Source: an uncultured Pelagibacteraceae bacterium (GTDB lineage Bacteria; Pseudomonadota; Alphaproteobacteria; Pelagibacterales; Pelagibacteraceae). From it: a DNA stretch of 64,000 bases. The notes under the pieces are model-generated. The model was not told where the DNA came from. It saw nothing but the letters and a program-made list of their open reading frames with translations, and did no database searches. Within the stretch, counting starts at the first letter, position 1, and each line of letters begins with the position of its first letter. A program made the translations under genes and the position numbers. Below are positions 34,265 to 42,772 of this stretch, one piece after another. The stretch lies in assembly GCA_902622545.1 (NCBI GenBank), contig CACNQD010000002.1:1-64000 (forward strand), read 5' to 3'.

Positions 34265-35269
34265 ATGCATATTTTCATAACAGGCATCGCAGGTTTTTTA
34301 GGAGCAAATCTTGCTGATTATTATATTGCGAAAAAATATAGAGTTTCAGGGTGCGATAACCTAGTTGGAGGAACTAAAAAAAATATAAATCTAAAAAAAG
34401 TAAAATTTTATAAAGCAGATTGTGAAAATTTAGAACAGATGTCAAAAATTATGAAAGGTGTTGATGTGGTTATTCACTCAGCAGCTTATCCTCATGAGGG
34501 CTTATCAACTTTTGCACCGTATTTGATATGTAAGAGTAATTTTATAGGATCGGTATCCGTATTTACTGCTGCAATTCAAAATAAAGTAAAAAGGATTGTT
34601 TTTTGCTCGTCCATGGCAAGATATGGAAACGTTAAACCACCGTTTGCAGAAAATCAAAATGTTAATCCTGTAGATCCTTACGGTGTATCAAAACTAGCAG
34701 CAGAGCAAGTATTGAAAATTTTAGCAGACTCTCACGGTGTTGAATATAATATTGCAGTCCCTCACAATATCATTGGACCAAAACAAAAATATGACGATCC
34801 ATATAGAAATGTTGTTTCTATTATGATTAACTTAATGCTTCAGAAACGTAGACCTATAATCTATGGAGATGGTAAACAGACTAGAAACTTTTCAGATGTA
34901 GTAGACTGTATCTATTGCTTAGACAAATTAGCTACAGATAAAAAAATTAAGTCTGAAATATTTAATATTGGTCCAGATGAAGACACAATATCTATTAACG
35001 AACTTTATGAGATTTTGTGTAATAAATTGCAATTTAACGAACAGGCAAAATATGTTGAAGATAGACCTAACGAGGTAAAAAATGCAATATGCTCATCTGA
35101 TAAAGCTCGAAAATTTTTAAATTATAAAACAACAGTTAATTTATATGACTCAATAGATAAAGTTATAAATTTTATAAAAGAAAATGGTCCCAAAAAATTT
35201 GAATATAATTATAATTTAGAAATTAAAAATAATCTGACGCCCAAAACTTGGAAAAATAAATTATTTTAA
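34265..35269 (+). CDS. NAD-dependent sugar epimerase/dehydratase
   Basis: The 334-residue extended SDR protein has the NAD motif 'ITGIAGFLGANLADYYIAKK', 'VIHSAAYPHEGLS', Ser in 'FCSSMARYG', and the YxxxK pair in 'VDPYGVSKLAAEQVLKI'. The region 'RNFSDVVDCIYCLDKLATDK' is typical of UDP-glucose/GlcNAc 4-epimerases and related dehydratases. It is the last gene of the four-gene surface cluster, 15 bases after the GT2. The sugar is unknown. Confidence 0.87.
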   Translation: MHIFITGIAGFLGANLADYYIAKKYRVSGCDNLVGGTKKNINLKKVKFYKADCENLEQMSKIMKGVDVVIHSAAYPHEGLSTFAPYLICKSNFIGSVSVFTAAIQNKVKRIVFCSSMARYGNVKPPFAENQNVNPVDPYGVSKLAAEQVLKILADSHGVEYNIAVPHNIIGPKQKYDDPYRNVVSIMINLMLQKRRPIIYGDGKQTRNFSDVVDCIYCLDKLATDKKIKSEIFNIGPDEDTISINELYEILCNKLQFNEQAKYVEDRPNEVKNAICSSDKARKFLNYKTTVNLYDSIDKVINFIKENGPKKFEYNYNLEIKNNLTPKTWKNKLF

Positions 35270-35410
35270 CACAACCTACAGACGACTATTAATATTTTTA
35301 AAGGTTATAGTGTAATTTTAGACCCCAAATAAACGCATTACTCATTTGTAATAAAAAGTTTACTTTTGTTTGGTATAAAAGATTAAATTTAATTAAATGA
35401 AAGGATAATT

Positions 35411-35692
35411 ATGAAAAACTATTTAGCAACACACATATTTAAATCTGAAGAGATGAAGAAAAAATTCATGGATTTTGTTACTTCAACTCCACACGAAGAT
35501 CTTAAAAAAGGTGTAACAGGTTCAAAAGCAAGATGCTTGGTTACTATGGTAGGTGCAGGTGACTCTATGAAAGTTTTCTGCAGATGGGAAGCAGAAAGTA
35601 AAGAAGCCATCATAGATCAACTTGGTGACATGAACAGCATGTTTACTACTGATCCAGAAGAGTGTGGAAACATCATGGACTTCAGAAACTAA
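35411..35692 (+). CDS. Small conserved protein of unknown function (93 residues)
   Basis: This short soluble protein ('MKNYLATHIFKSEEMKKKFM') has alternating strands and helices and a C-terminal 'MFTTDPEECGNIMDF'. It looks like a dimeric ferredoxin-like alpha/beta barrel, as in many small monooxygenase-like proteins, but I do not recognise a family. AAAGGATAATT precedes the ATG. The 141-base gap before it (35270-35410) holds no gene. It heads a run of three tiny genes with a DUF1330 and a DUF2798 protein. Confidence 0.6.
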   Translation: MKNYLATHIFKSEEMKKKFMDFVTSTPHEDLKKGVTGSKARCLVTMVGAGDSMKVFCRWEAESKEAIIDQLGDMNSMFTTDPEECGNIMDFRN

Positions 35693-35709
35693 AGAACATA
35701 GGATTTAAA

Positions 35710-35997
35710 ATGCCTGGTTATGTTATAGCTCAGATTAATATGACTAATAAAGAGGGTTTTAAAGTTTATGCAGAGCAAGTTCCTGAAACTATAAAAAAAT
35801 TCGGCGGCAAATACATTGTAAGAGCTGGCGAATATACATCTATGGAAGGTAAATGGGATTATACCAGAAATGTAATTATTGAGTTTCCTACTTACGAAAA
35901 AGCATTAGAGTGGTATAACTCAGATTTGTACAAGCCTGTTAAAGAATTGCGCAAAAAAAATTCTGAAGGTAATATAATTATTATTAAAGGTGTATAG
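35710..35997 (+). CDS. DUF1330 family protein
   Basis: I start the protein at ATG 35710 ('MPGYVIAQINMTNKEGFKVY', 95 residues), because the longer frame from 35662 only overlaps the previous gene and DUF1330 proteins begin at this point. Family marks include 'YAEQVPETIKKFGGKYIVRA' and 'NVIIEFPTYEKALEWYNSDLYKP'. These are small dimeric ferredoxin-fold proteins with no settled function. The TAG shares its G with the GTG start of the DUF2798 gene, so the two are coupled. Confidence 0.85.
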   Translation: MPGYVIAQINMTNKEGFKVYAEQVPETIKKFGGKYIVRAGEYTSMEGKWDYTRNVIIEFPTYEKALEWYNSDLYKPVKELRKKNSEGNIIIIKGV

Positions 35998-36218
35998 TGA
36001 TTTCTAAGAAATATTCTCAATTACTTTTTACACTGATCGTGGGATTTTTTACAAGTCTTATCATGACTTTGTTAATTACTTATATTAACACTGGGCTAGA
36101 CGAATTATATGTAAAACGATTTTTGAAAGCTTGGTCTGTAAGCTTACCCATTGCAATTATTACTGTATTAAGTCTTGCCCCAGTTGTTAAAAAATTTGTA
36201 GATAAAATTACTTCTTAG
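35997..36218 (+). CDS. DUF2798 family small membrane protein
   Basis: The 73-residue protein has two transmembrane helices ('LLFTLIVGFFTSLIMTLLIT' and 'LKAWSVSLPIAIITVLSLAP') with a short loop. It ends in a basic tail, 'VVKKFVDKITS'. The length and two-helix pattern with a central 'WxxS' fit DUF2798. It starts at a GTG that overlaps the DUF1330 stop (TAGTG). It overlaps the next, convergent gene by 11 bases. Function is unknown. Confidence 0.75.
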   Translation: MISKKYSQLLFTLIVGFFTSLIMTLLITYINTGLDELYVKRFLKAWSVSLPIAIITVLSLAPVVKKFVDKITS

Positions 36219-36735
36219 AACTTTCTTTATAATTAGACATCCATTTACTAAAAACTTTTATTGCATCATTCATTTCTTTTGTTTTATGCGGATGTTTTTT
36301 TGCACGTCCTAGCATAGTTGCAATTACATTAACTTGATATTTTATAGGTCTGTTTTTAATCGTATCAACAGTATACAAGGCTTTTTCTTTATTTTTAAAT
36401 CCTAATCCATGGGTTGTAGTTTTAGGATTATAATCTGAAAATAGAGATAAATTTATTGGTTTTATAGTTTTACTAGTTTTTAGAGTATCGATATATTTAA
36501 ATAAAGTATTGATATTAACTTTATTCAAAACTTTTTTTGTTTTGCCATCAAAATCAATAAAATTTATTTTAAAACCTTTTTTATCTATTTTTGTAATTAA
36601 TTTAACATGTCTTTTGTGAAATTTTTTTATATGCTTTTGATAAACATGCTTAATATTTAAGTAATCTTTTAATTTATAATTTGGGGATTTAATTAATAGA
36701 ATTCTACTTTTGTTTTTATACTTAGTTAAATCCAT
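36208..36735 (-). CDS. Lysine-rich protein of unknown function (175 residues)
   Basis: This is a soluble basic protein with two parts. Residues 1-80 read 'KSRILLIKSPNYKLKDYLNI' and 'GFKINFIDFDGKTKK', like a small alpha/beta fold. The C-terminal part ('HGLGFKNKEKALYTVDTIK', 'NVIATMLGRAKKHPHKTKEM') looks helical and conserved. I do not recognise a family. It starts 2 bases after the stop of the SRAP gene on the same strand, so a shared transcript is likely. Confidence 0.55.
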   Translation of the reverse strand: MDLTKYKNKSRILLIKSPNYKLKDYLNIKHVYQKHIKKFHKRHVKLITKIDKKGFKINFIDFDGKTKKVLNKVNINTLFKYIDTLKTSKTIKPINLSLFSDYNPKTTTHGLGFKNKEKALYTVDTIKNRPIKYQVNVIATMLGRAKKHPHKTKEMNDAIKVFSKWMSNYKESSKK

Positions 36736-36737
36736 TA

Positions 36738-37361
36738 TTAATTTAACTTACTAATCAATGATGGATAATTGTTTGTAGGTTTATTAACCTCTTTAGATAT
36801 CTCATAAAAATTTAAAGGAATTTTCTTAATCTGGCTCAAGTATTTTTTGCCATCCTTTTTAAGATCTAAATAATTATCTATTTCATTATTGTCTAAAATA
36901 ACTGGCTGTCTATGATGTATATCCATAACGTTTTGACTAGCCTCTTCAGTAATTAAACAAAATTCATTATTTTCAAAAATTCCTGCAACATATAAAGGTT
37001 TTTTATCTTCTCTTGTAAAATAAAACGGAGTTTTGCTTTCCTTAGATCGTTTCCACTCATAAAAGCCATCCATTACAGCAACACATCTTGTTGTTTTTAT
37101 AAGTTTTTTAAAAGAAACTTTTTCATCAATTGTTTCTATTCTTGCATTTATTAAAGGTCTAAAATCTTTCTGTTTTGCCCACGATGGCACTATTCCCCAC
37201 TTCGCTAACTCTAAAGTCTTACCATTTGAATATGATTTTATAATTGGTAAAGCTTGACTTGGGTGTGCGTTAAAGTTTTCATCATCTTTAACTGTTGTCG
37301 ATGATTTTACAATTTTAATAGTTTTTTCAACTGGTTTGGTAATTACATACCTGCCACACAT
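36738..37361 (-). CDS. SRAP domain protein (YedK/HMCES family)
   Basis: The 207-residue protein begins 'MCGRYVITKP', giving the Cys2 nucleophile exposed after Met removal. Other active-site marks are 'INARIETIDE', 'RCVAVMDGFYEWKRSKESK' and 'VMDIHHRQPVIL' (His). These proteins crosslink to abasic sites in single-stranded DNA and shield them. The length matches the family (about 220). It is followed at 2 bases by the Lys-rich unknown protein. Confidence 0.92.
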   Translation of the reverse strand: MCGRYVITKPVEKTIKIVKSSTTVKDDENFNAHPSQALPIIKSYSNGKTLELAKWGIVPSWAKQKDFRPLINARIETIDEKVSFKKLIKTTRCVAVMDGFYEWKRSKESKTPFYFTREDKKPLYVAGIFENNEFCLITEEASQNVMDIHHRQPVILDNNEIDNYLDLKKDGKKYLSQIKKIPLNFYEISKEVNKPTNNYPSLISKLN

Positions 37362-37388
37362 AAATTAATTATACTTTAATTGAAAAAA

Positions 37389-37532
37389 TTAAAAACCCAT
37401 TTTAGACCAATTAATTTTATCTTGGTCTTTACTTTCGAATTTTTCTAACTCTTTTTTTGATGGTTTTCTAAATATAAATAGAATACTTGCCAAAAAAGCT
37501 ATTCCTAATAATGTTACATAACAAACGTTCAT
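37389..37532 (-). CDS. Small single-pass membrane protein (47 residues)
   Basis: On the minus strand an ATG at 37532 opens a 47-codon frame with one transmembrane helix ('VCYVTLLGIAFLASILFIF') and a charged tail ('RKPSKKELEKFESKDQDK'). It lies between the SMR-like and SRAP genes in the same direction. The hydrophobic-then-charged pattern and the neat fit in the gap support a real gene. There is no clear ribosome site and no family. Confidence 0.4.
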   Translation of the reverse strand: MNVCYVTLLGIAFLASILFIFRKPSKKELEKFESKDQDKINWSKMGF

Positions 37533-37601
37533 AATTCTAAGATAATAAAATTTTTTAAATTTTCAATGTTTTAAAATGTACAGAATTGTCCTAGTTAATT
37601 T

Positions 37602-37937
37602 TTAAGAAGTCTTTCCTAAGAAATTTACTAGTACTACACCTATGATAATTAAAATTATTCCAATAATGCCATAGATATTTGGTATTTGATTGTACTTAAG
37701 TATTCCAAAAATAGTCACTGCAGTTATCGTTAAACCTCCATAAGTTGCATAAGTAAATCCAACAGGTATTATCATCATTGCTTTTGCTAGAAAAAATATA
37801 CAAAGAAGTATAGTGGCCATACACATAATGGTCGGGCCAATATTGGTAAAACCATTAGTAGTTTTTAAAAATCCGTTGGAAGTTATTCCAAGGAGAACTG
37901 CTAAAAGTAAATATACATACCCAATTAAATTACTCAT
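37602..37937 (-). CDS. SMR-like four-helix membrane protein lacking the key Glu
   Basis: The 111-residue protein has four helices and ends 'GIIGIILIIIGVVLVNFLGK', matching small multidrug resistance proteins. 'GFTYATYGGLTITAVTIFGI' aligns with the EmrE helix-3 'YAIWSG' region. When 'FLKTTNGFT' is aligned with EmrE 'LMKFSEGFT', the essential Glu14 position is Gly17. The whole protein contains no Asp or Glu. It therefore cannot use the known proton/drug coupling and is probably a divergent or hetero-oligomeric SMR-fold protein. It starts 1 base after the AhpD-like stop. Confidence 0.75.
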   Translation of the reverse strand: MSNLIGYVYLLLAVLLGITSNGFLKTTNGFTNIGPTIMCMATILLCIFFLAKAMMIIPVGFTYATYGGLTITAVTIFGILKYNQIPNIYGIIGIILIIIGVVLVNFLGKTS

Positions 37938-37938
37938 A

Positions 37939-38331
37939 TTATTTATAAATTTTATCTACTTCTACTTGATGAGCTTCAACCAATTTATTATTTTGATTAG
38001 CTATTCCAACAACGTCTATCATCTCCTTTATCATTTGATCTGTTGCACCCTTTTTTTTCGCAGCAAAAGTATGTGATCTTGTGCAATAATCACAACTATT
38101 CGTAATTGATACAGCAACATAGATTAGTTCTTTTGTTACTGAGTTCAAAGCCCCATCTCTCATAATTTCTTTTAAATTATTCCACGTTCTCTCTAAAAGT
38201 TTTGGATTATGTGCAATTGATTTCCAAAAATTCGGAATTTTTCTAATTTTACGTGTTTTTTTAATTTCATTAAATATAGTTTTTACTTTACCCTTAGCCT
38301 GTTTTTCTTGAATTGGTTTAAAAATACTCAT
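37939..38331 (-). CDS. Carboxymuconolactone decarboxylase/AhpD-like protein
   Basis: The 130-residue protein has the alkylhydroperoxidase motif CxxCxxxH in 'ITNSCDYCTRSHTFAAKKKG'. It is preceded by 'LNSVTKELIYVAVS', which supplies the helix with the proton-relay Glu. The length is that of one CMD domain. These all-helical proteins act as thiol peroxidase partners or as decarboxylases. Two conserved cysteines favour an antioxidant or redox role. It shares the strand with the SMR-like gene at a 1-base gap. Confidence 0.85.
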   Translation of the reverse strand: MSIFKPIQEKQAKGKVKTIFNEIKKTRKIRKIPNFWKSIAHNPKLLERTWNNLKEIMRDGALNSVTKELIYVAVSITNSCDYCTRSHTFAAKKKGATDQMIKEMIDVVGIANQNNKLVEAHQVEVDKIYK

Positions 38332-38386
38332 GTTCCTCCTATTAATTATATTTTAATTTAATTAAATAAATAAACATATCCTTAAT

Positions 38387-39172
38387 TTAATTTAAAGGTT
38401 TTAAAAACTTTAACATTTTAGAATGTACTAATTTGCTTGAAGAAACTAGCACATTTCCACTTTTAAAATTTTCTTTGTTCTGCCAATTAGTTACAATTCC
38501 TCCAGAAGCTTTTATTATGGGAATTAAAGGATAGATATCCCAAATTTTATTTCCACTTTGAAATACTGTATCAATTTTACCTTCACAAAAATGTGAGTAA
38601 CTTAATGCATCCATACAAGGAAACTGCATACGTGGTAATAGTTTTTTAACTTTTTTAAGTTTATCTAAACTATACTGACCGTGGAAATCTCCAGATATTT
38701 TCGCATATTTAAATTTTTTACAATTTGAAGATCTTAATTTTATTTTTTTCTTTCCATTAAAAAGAAAGGCTTTTTTACTATCCTGGTTAATATAAAATTT
38801 GTTTAAGATGGGAAAATTTGCTAATCCCATAATTGGTTTATCCTTATAACAAAATGCAATTAAATTACTCCATGATGGATATCCAATTACAAATGATCTA
38901 GTTCCATCAATTGGATCTATGACCCAAGAATAATCGCTTTTTTTATTTTTTAATCCAAATTCTTCACCGATAATTGAGTGTTGAGGAAATCTTTTACTTA
39001 TTTTAGTTCTAATAAATTTTTCAAATTTTTTATCTGCAATGGTAACTGGGTCATAATTAGAATCGCTACCTTTATTCTTAGCTTTAAATTTTTTGTTTAA
39101 TTTTAACTTATAAAATTTGTTTAAATCTCTAGCTAAAGAAATTAGAAAATTGTAAATATCTTTGTTTTTCAT
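38387..39172 (-). CDS. Inositol monophosphatase family protein (histidinol-phosphatase-like)
   Basis: The 261-residue protein has the metal-binding set of the family: 'NYDPVTIADKKFEKFIR', 'HSIIGEEFGLK', 'WVIDPIDGTRSFVIGYPSW' and near the end 'NKIWDIYPLIPIIKASGGIV'. The 'GTRSFVIGYPSW' form is seen in the histidinol-phosphatase (HisN) branch, so histidine synthesis is possible; inositol or 3'-phosphoadenosine phosphate are alternatives. It stands alone, 55 bases downstream of the AhpD-like gene's promoter side and divergent from the 2OG oxygenase. Confidence 0.85.
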   Translation of the reverse strand: MKNKDIYNFLISLARDLNKFYKLKLNKKFKAKNKGSDSNYDPVTIADKKFEKFIRTKISKRFPQHSIIGEEFGLKNKKSDYSWVIDPIDGTRSFVIGYPSWSNLIAFCYKDKPIMGLANFPILNKFYINQDSKKAFLFNGKKKIKLRSSNCKKFKYAKISGDFHGQYSLDKLKKVKKLLPRMQFPCMDALSYSHFCEGKIDTVFQSGNKIWDIYPLIPIIKASGGIVTNWQNKENFKSGNVLVSSSKLVHSKMLKFLKPLN

Positions 39173-39257
39173 TTATTTTTGCTCGTATAGATGAGCTTAT
39201 TACTATTTAATTTTACTTGATAAAAGTAAATTTTTTGAGATATCTAGGAATATTGGT

Positions 39258-40361
39258 ATGAAAATTGAATTAGAACAAAATAACAAAGTATTTATTTTTG
39301 AAGGTTCAAATAAATGGGAGTTGCACCCTATTTGGCTTAGAGAAAGAGTAAGTGAAAAAGAACACTTAGATAAAAATACTGAGCAACGTCTTTTTGATCC
39401 ATCGTTTTTAAAAGATATCAAAATTAACAAAGTAAATATTATAGATAAACTTTTGGATATTGAATTTAGTGATGGCGTAAAGTCAAAGATTGAAATTGAC
39501 AAAATAGAAAAAGAATTTAATTCAGATTCCTTTTTAAAAGATCTAATAAAACCAGTTTTATGGGACTCTCGGCTTAAAGATAAAAAGAATTTTGAATTTA
39601 AAGATAATTTTTTTGAAAGTAATGAGATGTTAGAACTTTTGAAATCATTTTACAAAAATGGTTTTATAGTAATTTCTAAAGTTCCAACAAAAGATAATTT
39701 CATTGTTAAATTTGCAAATTCAATAGGAAGTATTAGAAGCACCAATTTTGGAGAATATTTTAATGTAAAGTCAAAACCTAATCCAAATGACTTGGCATAT
39801 ACACCTTTACCTTTATCACCTCACACAGATAACCCATATAGGAAACCTATTCCTAACATTCAATTATTACATTGTATTGAAAATGGAGTAAGTGGAGGAT
39901 ATTCAACTTTAGTAGACGGATTTTCAGTTGCGGAGAGTTTAAAGATAAATCATCCTAATTTTTTTAAAATTCTTACAGAAGTAAAAGTAAAATTTAGATT
40001 TGTTGATAAAGATGTTGTTTTAGAAAATGTGGGACGACTAATTGAATTAGATGAGGATAACAAAGTTAAACAATTAAGATTTAGTACAAGATTAGATTTC
40101 GTACCTGCTTTAGATAAAGAGAGACTAGATTTATACTATCAAGCAAGAAATAAAATATCAGAATTATACAACTCAGATAAGTTTTTAATTAAATTTAAGT
40201 TAATGCCGGGTGACTTATTAATGATGGATAATTATAGACTCCTACATGGTAGAACAGCATTTGATCCAAATGAAGGAAATAGATTTTTACAGGGTTGTTA
40301 TATAGATTATGATTCCTCTGAGGGCAGATTAAGACATTTAATAAGAAAATTTCATCAATAA
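39258..40361 (+). CDS. Gamma-butyrobetaine hydroxylase-like 2OG/Fe(II) oxygenase
   Basis: The 367-residue protein has an N-terminal small domain ('FEGSNKWELHPIWLRERVSE'), as in BBOX/TMLH enzymes, and a C-terminal TauD-type core. The iron ligands are in 'SPHTDNPYRKP' (HxD) and 'NYRLLHGRTAFDPNEG' (distal His), with Arg for 2-oxoglutarate shortly after. It would hydroxylate a trimethylammonium or related substrate in the cytoplasm. The closely linked methyltransferase (7 bases downstream) suggests they work together, but the substrate is not known. Confidence 0.83.
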   Translation: MKIELEQNNKVFIFEGSNKWELHPIWLRERVSEKEHLDKNTEQRLFDPSFLKDIKINKVNIIDKLLDIEFSDGVKSKIEIDKIEKEFNSDSFLKDLIKPVLWDSRLKDKKNFEFKDNFFESNEMLELLKSFYKNGFIVISKVPTKDNFIVKFANSIGSIRSTNFGEYFNVKSKPNPNDLAYTPLPLSPHTDNPYRKPIPNIQLLHCIENGVSGGYSTLVDGFSVAESLKINHPNFFKILTEVKVKFRFVDKDVVLENVGRLIELDEDNKVKQLRFSTRLDFVPALDKERLDLYYQARNKISELYNSDKFLIKFKLMPGDLLMMDNYRLLHGRTAFDPNEGNRFLQGCYIDYDSSEGRLRHLIRKFHQ

Positions 40362-40368
40362 AAAAGTT

Positions 40369-40998
40369 ATGTCACAAAAAGATGTAGGAAACAAAGTTCC
40401 AATTTATAAATTAAAAAAAACTGAAGAAGTGATGAAATATTACGACGAGTGGGGTATTGAAAATAAATATGATAAAGATATGCTCGACTGGAATTATACA
40501 GGGCCAAAAGAAACCTCTGAAGTTTTTAACAGATATGCAAAAGATAAGGAAATAAAAATTTATGATGCTGGTTGCGGCACTGGTTTGGTAGGAGTCGAAT
40601 TAAAAAAATATGGTTTTAAAAATTTTTTTGGTGCTGATTTATCTCAAAAACTTTTAGATTTAGTACCTAAAAATTTATATCAGAAATTAGAAAAAGTTGA
40701 TTTAAACAAACAAATTGAACATCTTGACAATAAATTTGATGCTGTAATGTGCGTTGGTACTTTTACATTTGGACATGTTAAACCGCCTGCTTTAGATGAG
40801 TTTATAAGAATTACAAAAAATAAAGGATTAATTTGCTTTACAATAAATGAGGGAATACATGAAGAATATGGTTTTGATAAAAAGTTGGTTGAACTCACAG
40901 AGAAAAAACAATGGAAAAAAATCGAATTTTTTAAATCAGACTATATAGCAAGTAAAGATGTGAATGCCTGGTTGGGACTTTACGAAGTAACTAAATGA
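40369..40998 (+). CDS. Class I methyltransferase (WBSCR27-like)
   Basis: The 209-residue SAM enzyme has motif I 'IYDAGCGTGLVGVELKKYGF' and motif II 'FFGADLSQKLLDLVP', plus 'FDAVMCVGTFTFGHVKPPAL', the arrangement seen in the methyltransferase-like 27 group. An N-terminal helix carries 'VMKYYDEWGIENKYDKDM'. It is 7 bases downstream of a gamma-butyrobetaine hydroxylase-like gene, so a shared pathway is likely. Convergent with the next methyltransferase, 2 bases away. Confidence 0.8.
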   Translation: MSQKDVGNKVPIYKLKKTEEVMKYYDEWGIENKYDKDMLDWNYTGPKETSEVFNRYAKDKEIKIYDAGCGTGLVGVELKKYGFKNFFGADLSQKLLDLVPKNLYQKLEKVDLNKQIEHLDNKFDAVMCVGTFTFGHVKPPALDEFIRITKNKGLICFTINEGIHEEYGFDKKLVELTEKKQWKKIEFFKSDYIASKDVNAWLGLYEVTK

Positions 40999-41000
40999 TT

Positions 41001-42020
41001 TTATAATTTTTTAAAGGCCATGCTTTTACTTAAGTAAGCATTTTTATTATAGTACATTTTAAGTCCATAATTTTTTGCAACTTCTTCTAAATCCTCTCTT
41101 ATATATTTTGGATAAAAAGGTTCATGAGTAGAATATGGAAAAAATTCTAAGAGTGGATTTAACTTAGGATTATCATCAATTTGTAAAGAGTCTGTTAAAA
41201 CAAATATCCCATCTTTTTTTAACACTCTAGAAATTTCAGAAAATACCTGTTTTCTAATTTCAGTTGGTATTTCATGAAACATATAAGTAGATGTAAGAAC
41301 ATCAAAAGACTTATCCTCAAATGGTAATTCTTCCCCTTTACAATTAACATATTTAATATCTTTAAACTTTTTTAATTTTTGTTTTGCAACATTTAGGTAT
41401 TCTTCTGATAGATCTGAGCAAGTTATCTCCGTGTCTTTAAGATTTAATTTATAGCTTTCAATGATCTCCCCTGTTCCCGTTCCTATATCAAGTAATTTGA
41501 TATTCCCTTTACTGGAATTTAAATAATTAATTAGAGGTATCAAAGAAAATCTTCTCATAGTAGCTGCGCAACCAGTGAAGAGAGTTTCTACCTGAAATTC
41601 ATAAAGTCTAGCTGACTTTTCACTTAAATATCCATCCGTTTGATAGTGGAAATTTCTTAAATAATATTTTGGTAAGTCTTTTTTTTTAGTTTCTACCTCA
41701 GCAAATTTACCTGAGGCTCTTCTTTTGTCTATCTTTGGTAAGTCTACAAAAAAATCAAAGCTTCCTTTTGCTGCACCTAATAAAGCCTTTAATGGTGTTT
41801 TTGGTATTTTATAGAATTTTGAATTAATTAATTTTCTTTCCTCATTTAATAGTTTCATCATTTCAAAAAACATCTGTTTTCCAGATGGCATCTTTCCATA
41901 AAAAGATGGAGGGTTAGTCTTGTCTATTTTTATTGGTGTAGAGTATTTAAAAGAGATTATATAATGGGCAGAGTACCAAAGAAATTTCGTTGACTGATTA
42001 AAAAAATAACCTATCGACAT
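41001..42020 (-). CDS. Methyltransferase with N-terminal extension (UbiE/COQ5-like)
   Basis: The 339-residue protein has a typical SAM domain in the C-terminal 200 residues: 'KLLDIGTGTGEIIESYKLNL', 'ITCSDLSEEYLNVAKQKLKK', 'LPFEDKSFDVLTSTYMFHEI', 'VFSEISRVLKKDGIFVLTDS'. These are UbiE-like. About 130 extra N-terminal residues contain conserved-looking 'NPPSFYGKMPSGKQMFFEMM'. The substrate could be a lipid or quinone. It is downstream of ccdA, separated by 27 bases on the same strand. Confidence 0.8.
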   Translation of the reverse strand: MSIGYFFNQSTKFLWYSAHYIISFKYSTPIKIDKTNPPSFYGKMPSGKQMFFEMMKLLNEERKLINSKFYKIPKTPLKALLGAAKGSFDFFVDLPKIDKRRASGKFAEVETKKKDLPKYYLRNFHYQTDGYLSEKSARLYEFQVETLFTGCAATMRRFSLIPLINYLNSSKGNIKLLDIGTGTGEIIESYKLNLKDTEITCSDLSEEYLNVAKQKLKKFKDIKYVNCKGEELPFEDKSFDVLTSTYMFHEIPTEIRKQVFSEISRVLKKDGIFVLTDSLQIDDNPKLNPLLEFFPYSTHEPFYPKYIREDLEEVAKNYGLKMYYNKNAYLSKSMAFKKL

Positions 42021-42047
42021 ATCTATATTTTACACCAAAAAATTATT

Positions 42048-42755
42048 TTAACCAAGCTTTTGTAGGAAAGGTAACGCCTCTAATAAATAATAACCAACAG
42101 CTTGCAATTGGTTTGTAATTATTAGAATTCCTGTAATTAAAAGAATAACCCCACCCGATTTTGAAATAATATTCATATTATTTTTTAGATTTTTAGATAC
42201 TGACATAAACTTTTGAATTAGAAAACCAGACAATATAAAAGGAATTGCTAAACCTAATGAGTAAGATGTTAAAAGTAAAATTCCTTTACTTAAAGTGCTT
42301 TCTAGTGCAGCTAGAGCTAATATTGATCCAAGTATTGGTCCAATGCATGGTGTCCAACCAAAACCAAAAGCTGCTCCTACTAAAACTGGGTATAATTTGT
42401 TTGATGTTCTTTCTGTTTGAAATCTTTTTTCAATATTAAGAAATTTAAAATTAAAAAAACCTAAAAGTTGCAAGGAAAATAATATGATTACTGCGCCTGA
42501 TGCAATTCTTAACTCGAAAGAATTAGCAAGCACAAAATTACCTATTAAAGTGCTCGTTGCTCCAAAAGCAATAAATACTATTGAAAAACCTATTGTGAAG
42601 AGTGCTGTTGGAATTATGTTTACCTTTTTGCTCTCTAGTAATTCATTTAAAGTACTGCCAGAAACGTAAGAGATGTATCCTGGAATAAGTGGTAGAACAC
42701 AGGGTGAAAGAAAACTTATAAAGCCAGCAAAAAAAGCTAATAATAATTGTGCCAT
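42048..42755 (-). CDS. ccdA: Cytochrome c biogenesis protein CcdA
   Basis: The 235-residue protein has six transmembrane helices and the two redox Cys motifs: 'FISFLSPCVLPLIPGYISYV' and 'FGWTPCIGPILGSILALAAL'. It transfers electrons from cytoplasmic thioredoxin to periplasmic thiol proteins for cytochrome c maturation or other reduction. The length matches the minimal CcdA form without DsbD periplasmic domains. A periplasmic thioredoxin-like partner could be the CxxC protein at 683-1081. Confidence 0.93.
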   Translation of the reverse strand: MAQLLLAFFAGFISFLSPCVLPLIPGYISYVSGSTLNELLESKKVNIIPTALFTIGFSIVFIAFGATSTLIGNFVLANSFELRIASGAVIILFSLQLLGFFNFKFLNIEKRFQTERTSNKLYPVLVGAAFGFGWTPCIGPILGSILALAALESTLSKGILLLTSYSLGLAIPFILSGFLIQKFMSVSKNLKNNMNIISKSGGVILLITGILIITNQLQAVGYYLLEALPFLQKLG

Positions 42756-42772
42756 TTATAATTTTTAATTTT

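Noticed and set aside
35662..35709. Upstream start for the DUF1330 protein
   Set aside because: The extra 16 codons overlap the previous gene and do not match the family, whose members begin at the ATG at 35710.
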